Shown piece by piece: positions 10,735 through 20,092 of a stretch of 64,000 bases of DNA. The DNA is from Tenacibaculum sp. 190130A14a (GTDB taxonomy: Bacteria; Bacteroidota; Bacteroidia; Flavobacteriales; Flavobacteriaceae): positions 1,302,001-1,366,000 of the forward strand of contig NZ_OZ040189.1 of assembly GCF_964048965.1 (NCBI RefSeq). The letters are read 5' to 3'. The position numbers and the translations under genes were made by a program. The notes beneath the pieces are model-generated. The model saw only the letters and a program-made list of their open reading frames with translations. It made no database searches and was not told the DNA's origin. The stretch's first letter is position 1, and every line of letters starts with the position of its first letter.

Positions 10735-11700
10735 ATGTCTAAAGAATTAAAAACAGGAATCGTATCCGTAGTAATAATAGCGCTTTTTATTTGGGGCTAT
10801 AACTTTTTAAAAGGTCAGGATTTGTTTAGTCCAAATTCAAGGCATTTCTACGTAGAATATAATAATATCAACGGACTTAACGAAGCTAGTTTAGTTACTA
10901 TCAATGGACTAAAAGTAGGAAGAGTAGATGATATTTCTTTCAATAGTAAGCCTGATAAAAAAGGAAGCCTATTAGTAAAGATTTCATTAGATAACGACTT
11001 TCAATTCTCTAAAAACAGTATTGCAAAAATCTATTCAGCAAGTTTAATGGGAGGTCAAAACTTGGCTATTGTTCCGAGTTATGAAGGTCCAGAAGCTGTT
11101 TCTGGAGATTATTTAAAAGGAGAAATAGAATCTGACATGTTTTCTTCGGTAGGGGAAAAGTTAAATCCGCTACAAGCAAAATTAGAAAATGTATTGGTTG
11201 GAGCTGACTCTTTGTTGATTGGTTTTAACGAAGTATTAGATAAAAAATCTAGAAAGAGTTTAAATAGAAGTATTTTAGGGTTAGAAGGTACTATTGCAGA
11301 TGTGCGTAAAACCTTATCTTCAGTAAACTCTTTGTTAAAAGACAATAAGACTAATTTAGATTCTACCTTAATCAATGCTAAGAAAATTACAAGTAATTTT
11401 TCTAAAGTTTCTGAGGATTTATCAAAAGCTAAATTAGGAGAGACAGTAAAGAAGTTAGAAAGTACCCTTACCAATGTGAATGCGCTATTGGCTGATATGA
11501 AGTCAGGTAAAGGAACGTTAGGTAAGTTAATGACAGATGATAAGATGTATAATAACTTAACAAATGCTTCAAAAGAAATGGAAGAATTGCTACGAGAAAT
11601 GAAGTTGAATCCGAAGCGCTTTGTACATTTTTCATTATTTGGAAAAAAACCAAAACCTTATAACGAAGAAAACAATCAAAAAAATACAAGCAACAACTAA
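10735..11700 (+). CDS. MCE/MlaD domain lipid-transport protein
   Basis: 321 residues: one N-terminal membrane anchor (about 8-25), then an MCE domain (FYVEYNNINGLNEASLVTINGLKVGRV) and a long helical region to about residue 290. MlaD-type proteins form periplasmic rings that carry phospholipids between membranes with an ABC transporter. The permease and ATPase are not adjacent here. It follows the amidase on the same strand, a common arrangement in Flavobacteriia. Confidence 0.92.
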   Translation: MSKELKTGIVSVVIIALFIWGYNFLKGQDLFSPNSRHFYVEYNNINGLNEASLVTINGLKVGRVDDISFNSKPDKKGSLLVKISLDNDFQFSKNSIAKIYSASLMGGQNLAIVPSYEGPEAVSGDYLKGEIESDMFSSVGEKLNPLQAKLENVLVGADSLLIGFNEVLDKKSRKSLNRSILGLEGTIADVRKTLSSVNSLLKDNKTNLDSTLINAKKITSNFSKVSEDLSKAKLGETVKKLESTLTNVNALLADMKSGKGTLGKLMTDDKMYNNLTNASKEMEELLREMKLNPKRFVHFSLFGKKPKPYNEENNQKNTSNN

Positions 11701-11794
11701 ACAAACAATAAAACAACTAAATATTAATTCATTAAAACCTATAAAAAAGAAGATTATTATCAATTATAGTTAAACAATTTTACTTTTAAAAACA

Positions 11795-13111
11795 ATGGAG
11801 AAATACCTACCAAACATCTTTTTTGCAATTGTATTAATTGCGGGTATTGGATATTTTGTAATGAACGTTAGAAAGCTTATCCGAAATATTAAGTTAGGAA
11901 AAGATATTGACAGAAACGATCGAAAGCCAGAACGATGGAAGAATATGGCAAAAATAGCTTTAGGCCAGTATAAAATGGTTCGTCGTCCACTTTCAGGAAT
12001 ACTACATATTGTAGTGTATGTTGGTTTTATTTTAATTAATATTGAAATGCTTGAAATCGTAATAGATGGATTATTTGGAACACATCGTGTTTTTCAACCG
12101 ATATTGGGAGATGCTATTTACGGATTCTTGATTGGAAACTTTGAAGTTTTAGCTGCATTAGTGTTTGTAGCAGTAATTATCTTTTGGTTAAGAAGAAATA
12201 TTCAAAGAGTGAAGCGTTTTTGGAATAAAGAAATGGCAGGTTGGCCGAAAAATGATGGAAATATCATTTTATATTTTGAAATGGTTTTAATGAGTTTATT
12301 CTTAGTAATGAACGCAACAGATGTACCTTTTCAAGAAGCAGGTGCGGGAAATGTAGTTTCACAATTTATAGCACCGTGGTTTAGTGAGTTTTCTCTTGAG
12401 GAGTTACACATTATAGAAAAAGCTGCTTGGTGGTTACATATTGTAGGGATTTTAATTTTCTTGAATTATTTATACTATTCTAAACACCTACATATTTTAT
12501 TAGCGTTCCCAAATACATTCTATGCGAAGTTAGATCCTAAGGGACAGTTAGATAATTTAGAGGCGGTAACAAAGGAAGTACAAATGATGATGGATCCAGA
12601 TGCAGATCCATATGCAATGCCTGAAGAAGGAGCAGAAGACGAAGAACCAGCAAAATTTGGGGCTTCAGATGTAGCTGATTTAAATTGGGTGCAATTAATG
12701 AATGCTTACACTTGTACGGAGTGTGGACGATGTACTTCATCTTGTCCAGCAAATTTAACAGGGAAAGAATTATCTCCTCGTGCGATTATGATGAAAACTC
12801 GTGATCGATTAGAGGAAGTTGGAAAGAATATTGATGCCAATGGTGGAGAATTTAAGCCAGATGGTAAACAGTTATTAGACGATTATATTACTCGTGAAGA
12901 GTTATGGGCTTGTACCAGCTGTAATGCATGTGTACAAGAATGTCCAATTGGGATTGATCCATTATCGATTATAATGGATATGCGACGTTATTTAGTAATG
13001 GAAGAGTCAGCAGCTCCACAAGAGTTAAACATGATGATGACCAATATTGAAAATAACGGAGCACCGTGGCAGTATAGTCAAATGGATAGATTAAACTGGA
13101 AAGACGAATAA
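11795..13111 (+). CDS. Membrane (Fe-S)-binding oxidoreductase subunit
   Basis: 438 residues. Five or so transmembrane segments lie in residues 5-240, with histidines suitable for haem. A ferredoxin-like domain with two 4Fe-4S motifs follows: CTECGRCTSSCP near residue 310 and CTSCNACVQECP near 375. This resembles a fusion of a NarI-like membrane anchor with HdrC/GlpC. Together with the next gene it forms a predicted quinone-linked heterodisulfide-reductase-like complex. The electron donor is not known. Confidence 0.88.
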   Translation: MEKYLPNIFFAIVLIAGIGYFVMNVRKLIRNIKLGKDIDRNDRKPERWKNMAKIALGQYKMVRRPLSGILHIVVYVGFILINIEMLEIVIDGLFGTHRVFQPILGDAIYGFLIGNFEVLAALVFVAVIIFWLRRNIQRVKRFWNKEMAGWPKNDGNIILYFEMVLMSLFLVMNATDVPFQEAGAGNVVSQFIAPWFSEFSLEELHIIEKAAWWLHIVGILIFLNYLYYSKHLHILLAFPNTFYAKLDPKGQLDNLEAVTKEVQMMMDPDADPYAMPEEGAEDEEPAKFGASDVADLNWVQLMNAYTCTECGRCTSSCPANLTGKELSPRAIMMKTRDRLEEVGKNIDANGGEFKPDGKQLLDDYITREELWACTSCNACVQECPIGIDPLSIIMDMRRYLVMEESAAPQELNMMMTNIENNGAPWQYSQMDRLNWKDE

Positions 13112-13246
13112 TCTAACCAACGCACTAAAATGTCGGTTCAACTAATTTTTTAGCTAAAAGATTAATGAACAAAAAAACTAGTATTAATTCTCAATTACAA
13201 ATTACGAGTAAATCGTAATCCATAATTATAAAAATCGAAATTAATT

Positions 13247-14026
13247 ATGAACGTACCAACAATGGCAGATATGATGGCTCAAGGAAAGCAACCAGAAGTG
13301 TTGTTTTGGGTCGGAGCAGCAGGAAGTTATGATGATAGAGCAAAAAAAATAACCAAAGCTTTTGTAAAAATATTAGAGCAGGCTAATGTAGACTTTGCAG
13401 TATTAGGTACCGAAGAAAGTTCTACGGGAGATGCAGCTAAACGTGCTGGGAATGAATTTTTATTTCAAATGCAGGCTGTTACAAATATTGAAGTATTAAA
13501 TGCGTATGAAGTAAAAACAATTGTTACTTGTGATCCGCATTCTTTCAATACATTAAAAAATGAATATCCAAGTTTAGGAGGTAAGTATACCGTTTACCAT
13601 CATACACAATATATTAATAAGTTAATAGCAGATGGTCGTTTAGACGTAGGAAATGAAGTGTTAAAAAATAAGAGATTAACCTATCATGATCCTTGTTATT
13701 TAGGACGAGCAAATGATGTTTATGAAACTCCGCGTGATTTAATACGTCGTTTAGGAGTTAAAATGACTGAGATGAAGCGTCATAAATCAACAGCTTTATG
13801 TTGTGGTGCAGGAGGAGCGCAAATGTTTAAGGAGCCTGAAAAAGGAGATATGGATATTAATATCTTGCGTACAAAAGATGCTTTAGAAACGAAACCTCAA
13901 ATTATTGCTACAGGTTGTCCTTACTGTAATACGATGATGACCGATGGAGTAAAATTCCATTTAAAAGAAGATCAAATTGTAGTAAAGGATATTGCAGAGT
14001 TAATTGCAGAAGCAAATAATTTATAA
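13247..14026 (+). CDS. CCG-domain (Fe-S) oxidoreductase, HdrB/GlpC-like
   Basis: 259 residues with the cysteine-rich CCG motifs: a first site TCDPHSFN and a second with YHDPCYLGR and LCCGAGGAQMF, plus a C-terminal GCPYCNTM. Such domains bind non-canonical 4Fe-4S clusters. It forms a pair with the membrane subunit 135 bases upstream. The first cysteine motif is reduced (CDPH rather than CCG), common in glycolate-oxidase-iron-sulfur-subunit relatives. Confidence 0.88.
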   Translation: MNVPTMADMMAQGKQPEVLFWVGAAGSYDDRAKKITKAFVKILEQANVDFAVLGTEESSTGDAAKRAGNEFLFQMQAVTNIEVLNAYEVKTIVTCDPHSFNTLKNEYPSLGGKYTVYHHTQYINKLIADGRLDVGNEVLKNKRLTYHDPCYLGRANDVYETPRDLIRRLGVKMTEMKRHKSTALCCGAGGAQMFKEPEKGDMDINILRTKDALETKPQIIATGCPYCNTMMTDGVKFHLKEDQIVVKDIAELIAEANNL

Positions 14027-14052
14027 GATATACTGTAAAATATAAACAAAAG

Positions 14053-14083
14053 AAAAAGGAAGACATTGTCTTCCTTTTTTTTA
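14053..14083 (+). terminator. Terminator of the Fe-S oxidoreductase operon
   Basis: AAAAGGAAGACA / TGTCTTCCTTTT stem followed by a run of T. Confidence 0.9.
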
Positions 14084-14121
14084 TTTAATAGTAGTACTTT
14101 TGAACAATTATTATAGAATAA

Positions 14122-15069
14122 ATGAAAAACTTTATAAAAGCAGCTCGTTTACGAACATTACCTCTTTCTATATCGGGAATTATTGTTGGAGCATACTTAG
14201 GTTCAGTTGATAAATTTTCACCTATTACGAAGGAGTTATTGGATGCAACGGTTAATTCAGACAGAGTTCCGTTATATCAATCTTCAATTTTTTGGTTAGC
14301 TATTTTAACTACTATTGGATTTCAAGTACTTTCTAATTTTGCCAATGATTATGGTGATGGTGTAAAAGGAACTGATGATAACAGAGAAGGAGAAGCAAGA
14401 ATGGTTTCGTCAGGAGCAATTACTCCAAAACAAATGAAAACAGCAATGATTGGAACTACTATTTTTACTTTGATAGTAGCAATTCTATTGATTTATGTTT
14501 CTTTTGGAAAAGATAATTTTGGGTATTCATTATTATTTTTTGGATTAGGTATTGCCTCTATTGTAGCAGCGATTAAATATACAGTGGGTAAATCTGCTTA
14601 TGGTTATAGTGGTTTTGGAGATATTTTTGTGTTTGTGTTCTTCGGTTTGCTAGCCGTAGTGGGAACTTATTTCCTATATACTAAAGAACTTAATTTTACT
14701 ATTTTTCTACCTGCATTTACTGTTGGATTACTAAGTACAGCAGTATTAAACTTGAATAATATGCGTGATAGAGTAAACGATGAAAAATCAGGAAAGAATA
14801 CTCTAGTAGTAAAGATTGGTTCGGAGTTTGCAAAATATTATCATTATTATTTAGTTGTAGCATCCTTTTTATTTGCACTATTATATGTAGTAATTAAGTA
14901 TCAATCTCCTTTTCAATTTTTATTTGTTATTGCTTATTTACCATTAATAAAACATCTGTTATTTGTGTATAAGAATAAGGAAGAGCGATTGTTAGATGGT
15001 GAGTTGAAAAAGGTAGCACTTAGTACTTTTTTGTTTTCTATTTTATTCGGATTGGGGCAAATTTTGTAA
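14122..15069 (+). CDS. menA: 1,4-dihydroxy-2-naphthoate polyprenyltransferase
   Basis: 315 residues with about eight membrane segments. UbiA-superfamily prenyltransferase: the first Asp-rich motif is NFANDYGDGVKGTDD and the second is NMRDRVNDEKSGKNT. It attaches the isoprenoid tail to 1,4-dihydroxy-2-naphthoate in menaquinone synthesis. The N-terminal RLRTLPLSISGIIVG is characteristic of MenA. menC and menE lie 2-6 kb downstream on the same strand. Confidence 0.95.
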   Translation: MKNFIKAARLRTLPLSISGIIVGAYLGSVDKFSPITKELLDATVNSDRVPLYQSSIFWLAILTTIGFQVLSNFANDYGDGVKGTDDNREGEARMVSSGAITPKQMKTAMIGTTIFTLIVAILLIYVSFGKDNFGYSLLFFGLGIASIVAAIKYTVGKSAYGYSGFGDIFVFVFFGLLAVVGTYFLYTKELNFTIFLPAFTVGLLSTAVLNLNNMRDRVNDEKSGKNTLVVKIGSEFAKYYHYYLVVASFLFALLYVVIKYQSPFQFLFVIAYLPLIKHLLFVYKNKEERLLDGELKKVALSTFLFSILFGLGQIL

Positions 15070-15090
15070 CTTTCAATAAAAATACTACCC

Positions 15091-15927
15091 ATGAAAATAC
15101 TGTCCCAATTATTATTCTCTTTTGTTTTTTTGTTAGGATGTGGTGGAAATAATGACGCCCCTTCTTATGGATATGGAACTTCTCCTCAAAATGAAGTGGC
15201 AGAATCTATAGAAATAAACGGAAATAACGTTAATACGACTCAAGATCATTCAAAAGAAAGTAGTAATGGTACTATCATTCAAAGAAAACTGATAAAGAAG
15301 GGGAATGTATCTTTTGAGACGAATGATTTAACCAAGACTAGAAAACATATTGAGGAATCACTTCTCAAATTTAAAGGATATATCTCTGAAGACAATCAAT
15401 ATAAATCTTTAGATAATATTACCAGTAATTTAACGATCAGAATTCCTTCGCAGCATTTTGATACTTTTTTAAATGAATTGTCTTCTGCAGTTGAAAAGTT
15501 TGATCATAAAAATATATCGGTAAATGATGTTACCGAACAGTTTTTAGATATTGAAGCACGTTTAGCAGTCAAAAAATCTTTAGAAATTCGTTACAATGAA
15601 CTTTTGAAGAAAGCAAAAACGGTTAAAGAAATACTGGAAATAGAAAGAGAATTAGCAAACGTACGTTCTGAAATAGAGTCTATGGAAGGACGATTACAAT
15701 ACTTACAAAATCAAGTGTCCTATTCAACATTAAGTATTCAGTTTTATAAAGTGGAATTAACGAAGTCTTCATCCACAGGTTTTTGGAGAAGATTGGGTAA
15801 TGCTTTTTTTAATGGTATAGATAATATCAAATGGTTCTTTATAGGACTTATAAATATTTGGCCATTTATCTTGTTGTTAGTAGGAGGAATTTATCTATTA
15901 AGAAAACGAATTAAACGAAAAAAATAA
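15091..15927 (+). CDS. DUF4349 domain lipoprotein
   Basis: 278 residues with an N-terminal lipoprotein signal (VFLLGCGGN, acylated Cys at 17). The DUF4349 region spans about 65-230 and contains a central coiled coil (ELLKKAKTVKEILEIERELANVRSEIE), and a membrane segment is at 245-267. The function is unknown. Its TAA stop shares one base with the ATG of the next gene, so the two are translationally coupled. Confidence 0.88.
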   Translation: MKILSQLLFSFVFLLGCGGNNDAPSYGYGTSPQNEVAESIEINGNNVNTTQDHSKESSNGTIIQRKLIKKGNVSFETNDLTKTRKHIEESLLKFKGYISEDNQYKSLDNITSNLTIRIPSQHFDTFLNELSSAVEKFDHKNISVNDVTEQFLDIEARLAVKKSLEIRYNELLKKAKTVKEILEIERELANVRSEIESMEGRLQYLQNQVSYSTLSIQFYKVELTKSSSTGFWRRLGNAFFNGIDNIKWFFIGLINIWPFILLLVGGIYLLRKRIKRKK

Positions 15928-16604
15928 TGAAAATTACATTTTACGGTCATGCATGTTTTGGTATCGAAGTTAATGGAACTCATATATTGGTAGATCCATT
16001 TATTACTGGAAACCCTTTAGCATCGCATATTAATATAGAAGAAATTAAGGCAGATTATATTTTGGTAACTCATGCACATCAAGATCATGTGTTAGATGTA
16101 GATGTAATAGCTAAAAGAACTGGTGCTACTATTGTTTCCAATTACGAAATTTATATGCATTATACGGCAAAAGAATTAAAGGCGCATCCGTTAAACCATG
16201 GAGGTACTTTCAAAGCAGCAGCTTTTTCGGCAAAATATGTGAATGCTATTCATACCTCATCTTTTGCAGATGGAAGTTATGGAGGGCAACCAGGAGGTTT
16301 TGTAATTACTGCTGGTGAAAAATCGCTGTATATTGCAGGCGATACTGCAGTTACTATGGATATGAAATTAATACCAATGACAACAGAGTTAACAGCATCA
16401 ATTTTTCCAATAGGAGATAATTTTACAATGGGAATAGAAGATGCTATTATTGCATCTGATTTAGTCGCTTGTAACAAGGTGATTGGGTGTCATTTCAATA
16501 CATTTCCTCCAATACAAATAGATGTTGAAGATGCTAAGAAGCAGTTTTCAGCAAAAAACAAAGAATTAAACATTTTAGAAATAGGAACTTCAATAAGTAT
16601 TTAA
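15927..16604 (+). CDS. UPF0173 metal-dependent hydrolase (metallo-beta-lactamase fold)
   Basis: 225 residues. Start ATG overlaps the upstream stop. The metal-binding HxHxDH motif is THAHQDH, preceded by VDPFITGNPLA, with later ligands in IAGDTAV and GCHFNTFP. It resembles UlaG/YtkL-type hydrolases; substrate unknown. Confidence 0.92.
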   Translation: MKITFYGHACFGIEVNGTHILVDPFITGNPLASHINIEEIKADYILVTHAHQDHVLDVDVIAKRTGATIVSNYEIYMHYTAKELKAHPLNHGGTFKAAAFSAKYVNAIHTSSFADGSYGGQPGGFVITAGEKSLYIAGDTAVTMDMKLIPMTTELTASIFPIGDNFTMGIEDAIIASDLVACNKVIGCHFNTFPPIQIDVEDAKKQFSAKNKELNILEIGTSISI

Positions 16605-16609
16605 ATTAA

Positions 16610-17122
16610 ATGAAAGTAATAAAGATAATTTTAGGAATTATTATTGCAATATCGATAGTCTTTTTTGCGACTGGGTTAATTGTAAAAGAAACTACGTATA
16701 TGGTGAAAGTCGAGATTAATAAGCCTATAGCAGAAGTCTTTTCAAAATTTAATGATACTGAGTTATTAAAAGAATGGATTCCTGAAGTGAAGTCTCTTGA
16801 TATCATTGAAGAAAAACCGGGTAAAGTTGGGAGTACGTATAAGATGATCGTTAAAAATCAAGGTCAAGAAATGGCAATGACAGAAAAAGTGTTGGCCTTT
16901 GTTGAAAATGAAAAGGTAACGTTACATTTTGATGCGGATGGAATGTTAAAAACAGATGATTATAATTTTATTTCAGAAGGAAATAAAACCATTATAACAC
17001 AAGACACCAAAATTACCGCTAAATCGTATATTTTAGGATGCACATTTCCTTGGTTTAAAGGACAGTTAAAGAAACTTAGTCAAGATTATTTAGAGAGGTT
17101 TAAAACCATCGCTGAAGAATAA
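16610..17122 (+). CDS. SRPBCC (START-like) family protein
   Basis: 170 residues: an N-terminal hydrophobic segment (5-24, signal anchor) and then a polyketide-cyclase/START-like fold starting VKVEINKPIAEVFSKFND. Such proteins bind hydrophobic ligands. It is five bases behind the hydrolase and 16 before menC, so it is probably in the same transcript. Confidence 0.8.
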   Translation: MKVIKIILGIIIAISIVFFATGLIVKETTYMVKVEINKPIAEVFSKFNDTELLKEWIPEVKSLDIIEEKPGKVGSTYKMIVKNQGQEMAMTEKVLAFVENEKVTLHFDADGMLKTDDYNFISEGNKTIITQDTKITAKSYILGCTFPWFKGQLKKLSQDYLERFKTIAEE

Positions 17123-17138
17123 TTAGAATAAAAATAAT

Positions 17139-18176
17139 ATGCTAAAGGCTAGCTATAAACAATATATACTAAACTTTAAACAAGCAAGCGGTACGTCTAG
17201 AGGAATCTTACGAACAAAAGAAACCTATTTCTTAATATTGGAAAAGGATAACAAACGAGGAATTGGAGAATGCGGATTGTTTAGAGGATTAAGTGCAGAT
17301 GATAGACCAGATTATGAAGAAAAGTTACAATGGGTTTGCGATAATATTGGCTTAGGTTTAGAACGTTTGTTAATGGAACTGATGCAGTTTCCGTCTATTC
17401 AATTTGGTGTAGAACAAGCATTTCTTTCTTTAGAAGGAGTTACTCCGTTTGAATTGTTTCCATCAAAATTCTCTAAAGGAGAAGAAGCAATTTCTATCAA
17501 TGGACTCATTTGGATGGGGGATAAATCGTTTATGCAACAACAAATTAAAGATAAATTGCAGCAAGGGTTTTCTACTATAAAAATGAAGATTGGTGCTATT
17601 GATTTTGAAACAGAATTTAATTTGTTAAAATCTATAAGAAAAGAATTTTCATCTAAAGAAATAGAATTGAGAGTTGATGCTAATGGAGCGTTTACACCGA
17701 ACAATGCTTTAGAAAAATTGGATCGTTTGGCTAGCTTAGATATGCATTCAATAGAGCAACCTATTAAACAAGGTCAATGGCAAGAGATGGCAAGTTTATG
17801 TGAAAAAACACCTTTGGCAATAGCCTTAGATGAAGAGTTAATAGGAGTGTTTTCTTTAGAAGAAAAACAAAAATGTATTGAAACCATTCAGCCACAATTT
17901 ATTATTTTAAAACCAAGTTTAGTTGGTGGTTTTAGAGGAAGTAAAGAATGGATTGATATTGCATCAAAATACAAGGCAGATAATTGGATTACTTCTGCTT
18001 TAGAAAGTAATATCGGTTTAAATGCCATTGCACAATGGACCTATACATTAAAAAATCCACTACCTCAAGGATTAGGAACAGGTAGTTTGTTTACAAACAA
18101 CATTGAAAGTCCTTTAGAAGTGGCCAAAGGAAGCTTACAGTATAACCTTAGTAAAGATTGGGAAATATCGATTTAA
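17139..18176 (+). CDS. menC: o-Succinylbenzoate synthase
   Basis: 345 residues, enolase superfamily. It dehydrates SHCHC to o-succinylbenzoate in menaquinone synthesis. Visible: capping N-terminal domain, the catalytic lysine pair KMKIG, metal ligands in RVDANGAF, SIEQPI and ALDEEL, and the second catalytic lysine in ILKPSLVGG. The gene context (menA upstream, menE downstream) supports MenC over a dipeptide epimerase. Confidence 0.93.
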   Translation: MLKASYKQYILNFKQASGTSRGILRTKETYFLILEKDNKRGIGECGLFRGLSADDRPDYEEKLQWVCDNIGLGLERLLMELMQFPSIQFGVEQAFLSLEGVTPFELFPSKFSKGEEAISINGLIWMGDKSFMQQQIKDKLQQGFSTIKMKIGAIDFETEFNLLKSIRKEFSSKEIELRVDANGAFTPNNALEKLDRLASLDMHSIEQPIKQGQWQEMASLCEKTPLAIALDEELIGVFSLEEKQKCIETIQPQFIILKPSLVGGFRGSKEWIDIASKYKADNWITSALESNIGLNAIAQWTYTLKNPLPQGLGTGSLFTNNIESPLEVAKGSLQYNLSKDWEISI

Positions 18177-19093
18177 TTGGTAAAAGACATAGAATAAAAA
18201 GTCTAGATTTTTTCCAACAAGTGTATAAAGGAAAGAATCATTGGTATATCTGGATATTAGTTTCGTTGGTTGCATTTGTACCATTTGCACTCAGGATATA
18301 TCATTACCTATTTGTAAAAGTTCAGAAACCAAAAGCACCGGTAGCAATAGATTCAAATCTGCTTCTTGTAAAAGGTTTGTCTCATTATCTATTTTACTTA
18401 GTACTGTTGTTATTGGGAGTACGATATCTGCATAAGAGACCTATTAGAACGGTGTTTACATCTAAAAAGAAAATAGATTGGTGGCGTTATATTTTTGGAG
18501 TAAGTTCATGGGGGTTATGCATAGTAGTGTACTTTTCATTGAATTATTATTTCTATCCTGATAACTATCAGTGGAATTTTAAGCTAGTTCCATTTTTAAT
18601 TCTATTTCTAATAAGTTTTACAATTGTTCCAATAGGAGCTATTTTTAAAGAGCTTTATTTTTCTGGATATTTATTGCAGGGAATAGGGTTACTAACCAAA
18701 CGAAAATGGGTAGCTATTGTTCTAACTTCTGTAATTTATATGTTTGCCATTGGAATGAGTCCAATATTTGAACAAGCAGGTTATCATGTACTATTCTTTT
18801 ATTTTGCCTCTAGCTTATTTACAGGGATTATAACAACAATAGATGATGGTGTAGAGCTAGCGATGGGATTACAAACAGCAAATAATATTTTTGCAATTTT
18901 ATATATAACTACAAATTGGACAGGGTTAAGAACAAATGCATTGTTTTTAGATATTTCAGAACCCAAAGTATTATTTATTGTATACATTCCTGTATTTATA
19001 TTTTTTCCAATATATTTCTTTATATTAAAGAAAATGTACAATTGGAAAAATACCAAAGAGAAAATCTTAGATAAGATTGTAGATATAAAATAA
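18158..19093 (+). CDS. CPBP-like membrane protein with a degenerate protease site
   Basis: 311 residues with seven or eight membrane segments; clearly a paralogue of the next gene. The catalytic motifs are lost: where the neighbour has FEELLFRGYFMQG this has FKELYFSGYLLQG, GLLHGAN becomes MFAIGMS, and GVHAINN becomes GLQTANN. The metal-binding Glu, Arg and both His are therefore missing and it should be proteolytically dead. The ATG at 18158 overlaps the end of menC by 19 bases; the N-terminus is uncertain because no later ATG fits the paralogue's start (MNFIQQAYKGKNNW). Confidence 0.8.
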   Translation: MGNIDLIGKRHRIKSLDFFQQVYKGKNHWYIWILVSLVAFVPFALRIYHYLFVKVQKPKAPVAIDSNLLLVKGLSHYLFYLVLLLLGVRYLHKRPIRTVFTSKKKIDWWRYIFGVSSWGLCIVVYFSLNYYFYPDNYQWNFKLVPFLILFLISFTIVPIGAIFKELYFSGYLLQGIGLLTKRKWVAIVLTSVIYMFAIGMSPIFEQAGYHVLFFYFASSLFTGIITTIDDGVELAMGLQTANNIFAILYITTNWTGLRTNALFLDISEPKVLFIVYIPVFIFFPIYFFILKKMYNWKNTKEKILDKIVDIK

Positions 19094-19100
19094 ACTAAAT

Positions 19101-19125
19101 CAAACCAAACCAAACCAAACCAAAC
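19101..19125 (+). repeat. (CAAAC)5 pentanucleotide tandem repeat before a CPBP gene
   Basis: Five perfect copies of CAAAC followed by one imperfect copy end seven bases before the ATG at 19133, in the 39-base gap between the two CPBP paralogues. Variation in copy number would change the spacing of any ribosome-binding or upstream signal. Confidence 0.85.
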
Positions 19126-19132
19126 CATACAA

Positions 19133-20083
19133 ATGAATTTTATACAACAAGCATATAAAGGAAAGAACAATTGGGTTTATTATTTAGTGGTAATTTTTAT
19201 TGTATTTTTCGGATGGCAATTAATAGGGGTTGTTCCTCTTTTTGTTACAGCTATTTTACATTCAGAAAGTACTGCTGAACTAACAAAAGCAGCCAACGAC
19301 AACTTTATGAGTTTGGGTATCAATAGCAATTTGTATTTGTTTATGATGATATTAACCTTTGCTATTGGTATGGTGTTTTTACTTTTAGGAGTAAGGTATG
19401 TACACAAACGACCTGTAAAAACGCTTATTACAAGTAGAAATAAAATTGATTGGAAGCGCTACTGGTTTGCCTTTACTGTTTGGGGTATTGTATCTGCATT
19501 GGTTATTTCTATAGGGATTTTATTAGAACCAGAAAGCTATACTTGGAATTTTAAACCAGTACCATTTTTTACATTATTGGCAGTATCGTTTTTGTTTTTA
19601 CCATTGCAAACAAGTTTTGAAGAACTCTTGTTTAGAGGATATTTTATGCAAGGTTTGGGAACTTGGTTTAAAAATAGATGGGTTCCACTAATCGTAACTT
19701 CTGTAATTTTTGGATTATTACATGGAGCGAATCCGGAAGTAGCAAAATTGGGATATATCTCAATGGTCTTCTATATAGGAACTGGGTTTTTATTCGGTAT
19801 TTTAACATTGATGGATGAAGGAACTGAATTAGCGCTAGGTGTGCACGCCATTAATAACATAATGGCAGCAATTTTTGTAACTACAGATTGGACAGTTTTT
19901 CAAACAGATGCTTTATTTGTAGATACTTCTGAACCTTCTGTAGGTATCGAAATGTTTTTGCCAGTGTTTGTTTTATACCCTCTATTATTATGGTTTTTCT
20001 CTAAAAAATACGGTTGGACGAATTGGAAAGAAAAGTTATTTGGGAATATAAAACAGCCAATTACTGAACAAGAATCTATGTAA
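19133..20083 (+). CDS. CPBP family intramembrane metalloprotease
   Basis: 316 residues, about eight membrane segments. Motif 1 FEELLFRGYFMQG (EExxxR), motif 2 LLHGAN and motif 3 LGVHAINN are intact, so this copy should be an active Rce1/CPBP-type protease. It lies between the degenerate paralogue and menE. Substrate unknown; CPBP proteins are implicated in prenyl-protein processing and in bacteriocin immunity. Confidence 0.92.
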   Translation: MNFIQQAYKGKNNWVYYLVVIFIVFFGWQLIGVVPLFVTAILHSESTAELTKAANDNFMSLGINSNLYLFMMILTFAIGMVFLLLGVRYVHKRPVKTLITSRNKIDWKRYWFAFTVWGIVSALVISIGILLEPESYTWNFKPVPFFTLLAVSFLFLPLQTSFEELLFRGYFMQGLGTWFKNRWVPLIVTSVIFGLLHGANPEVAKLGYISMVFYIGTGFLFGILTLMDEGTELALGVHAINNIMAAIFVTTDWTVFQTDALFVDTSEPSVGIEMFLPVFVLYPLLLWFFSKKYGWTNWKEKLFGNIKQPITEQESM

Positions 20084-20092
20084 AAGTGTTTA

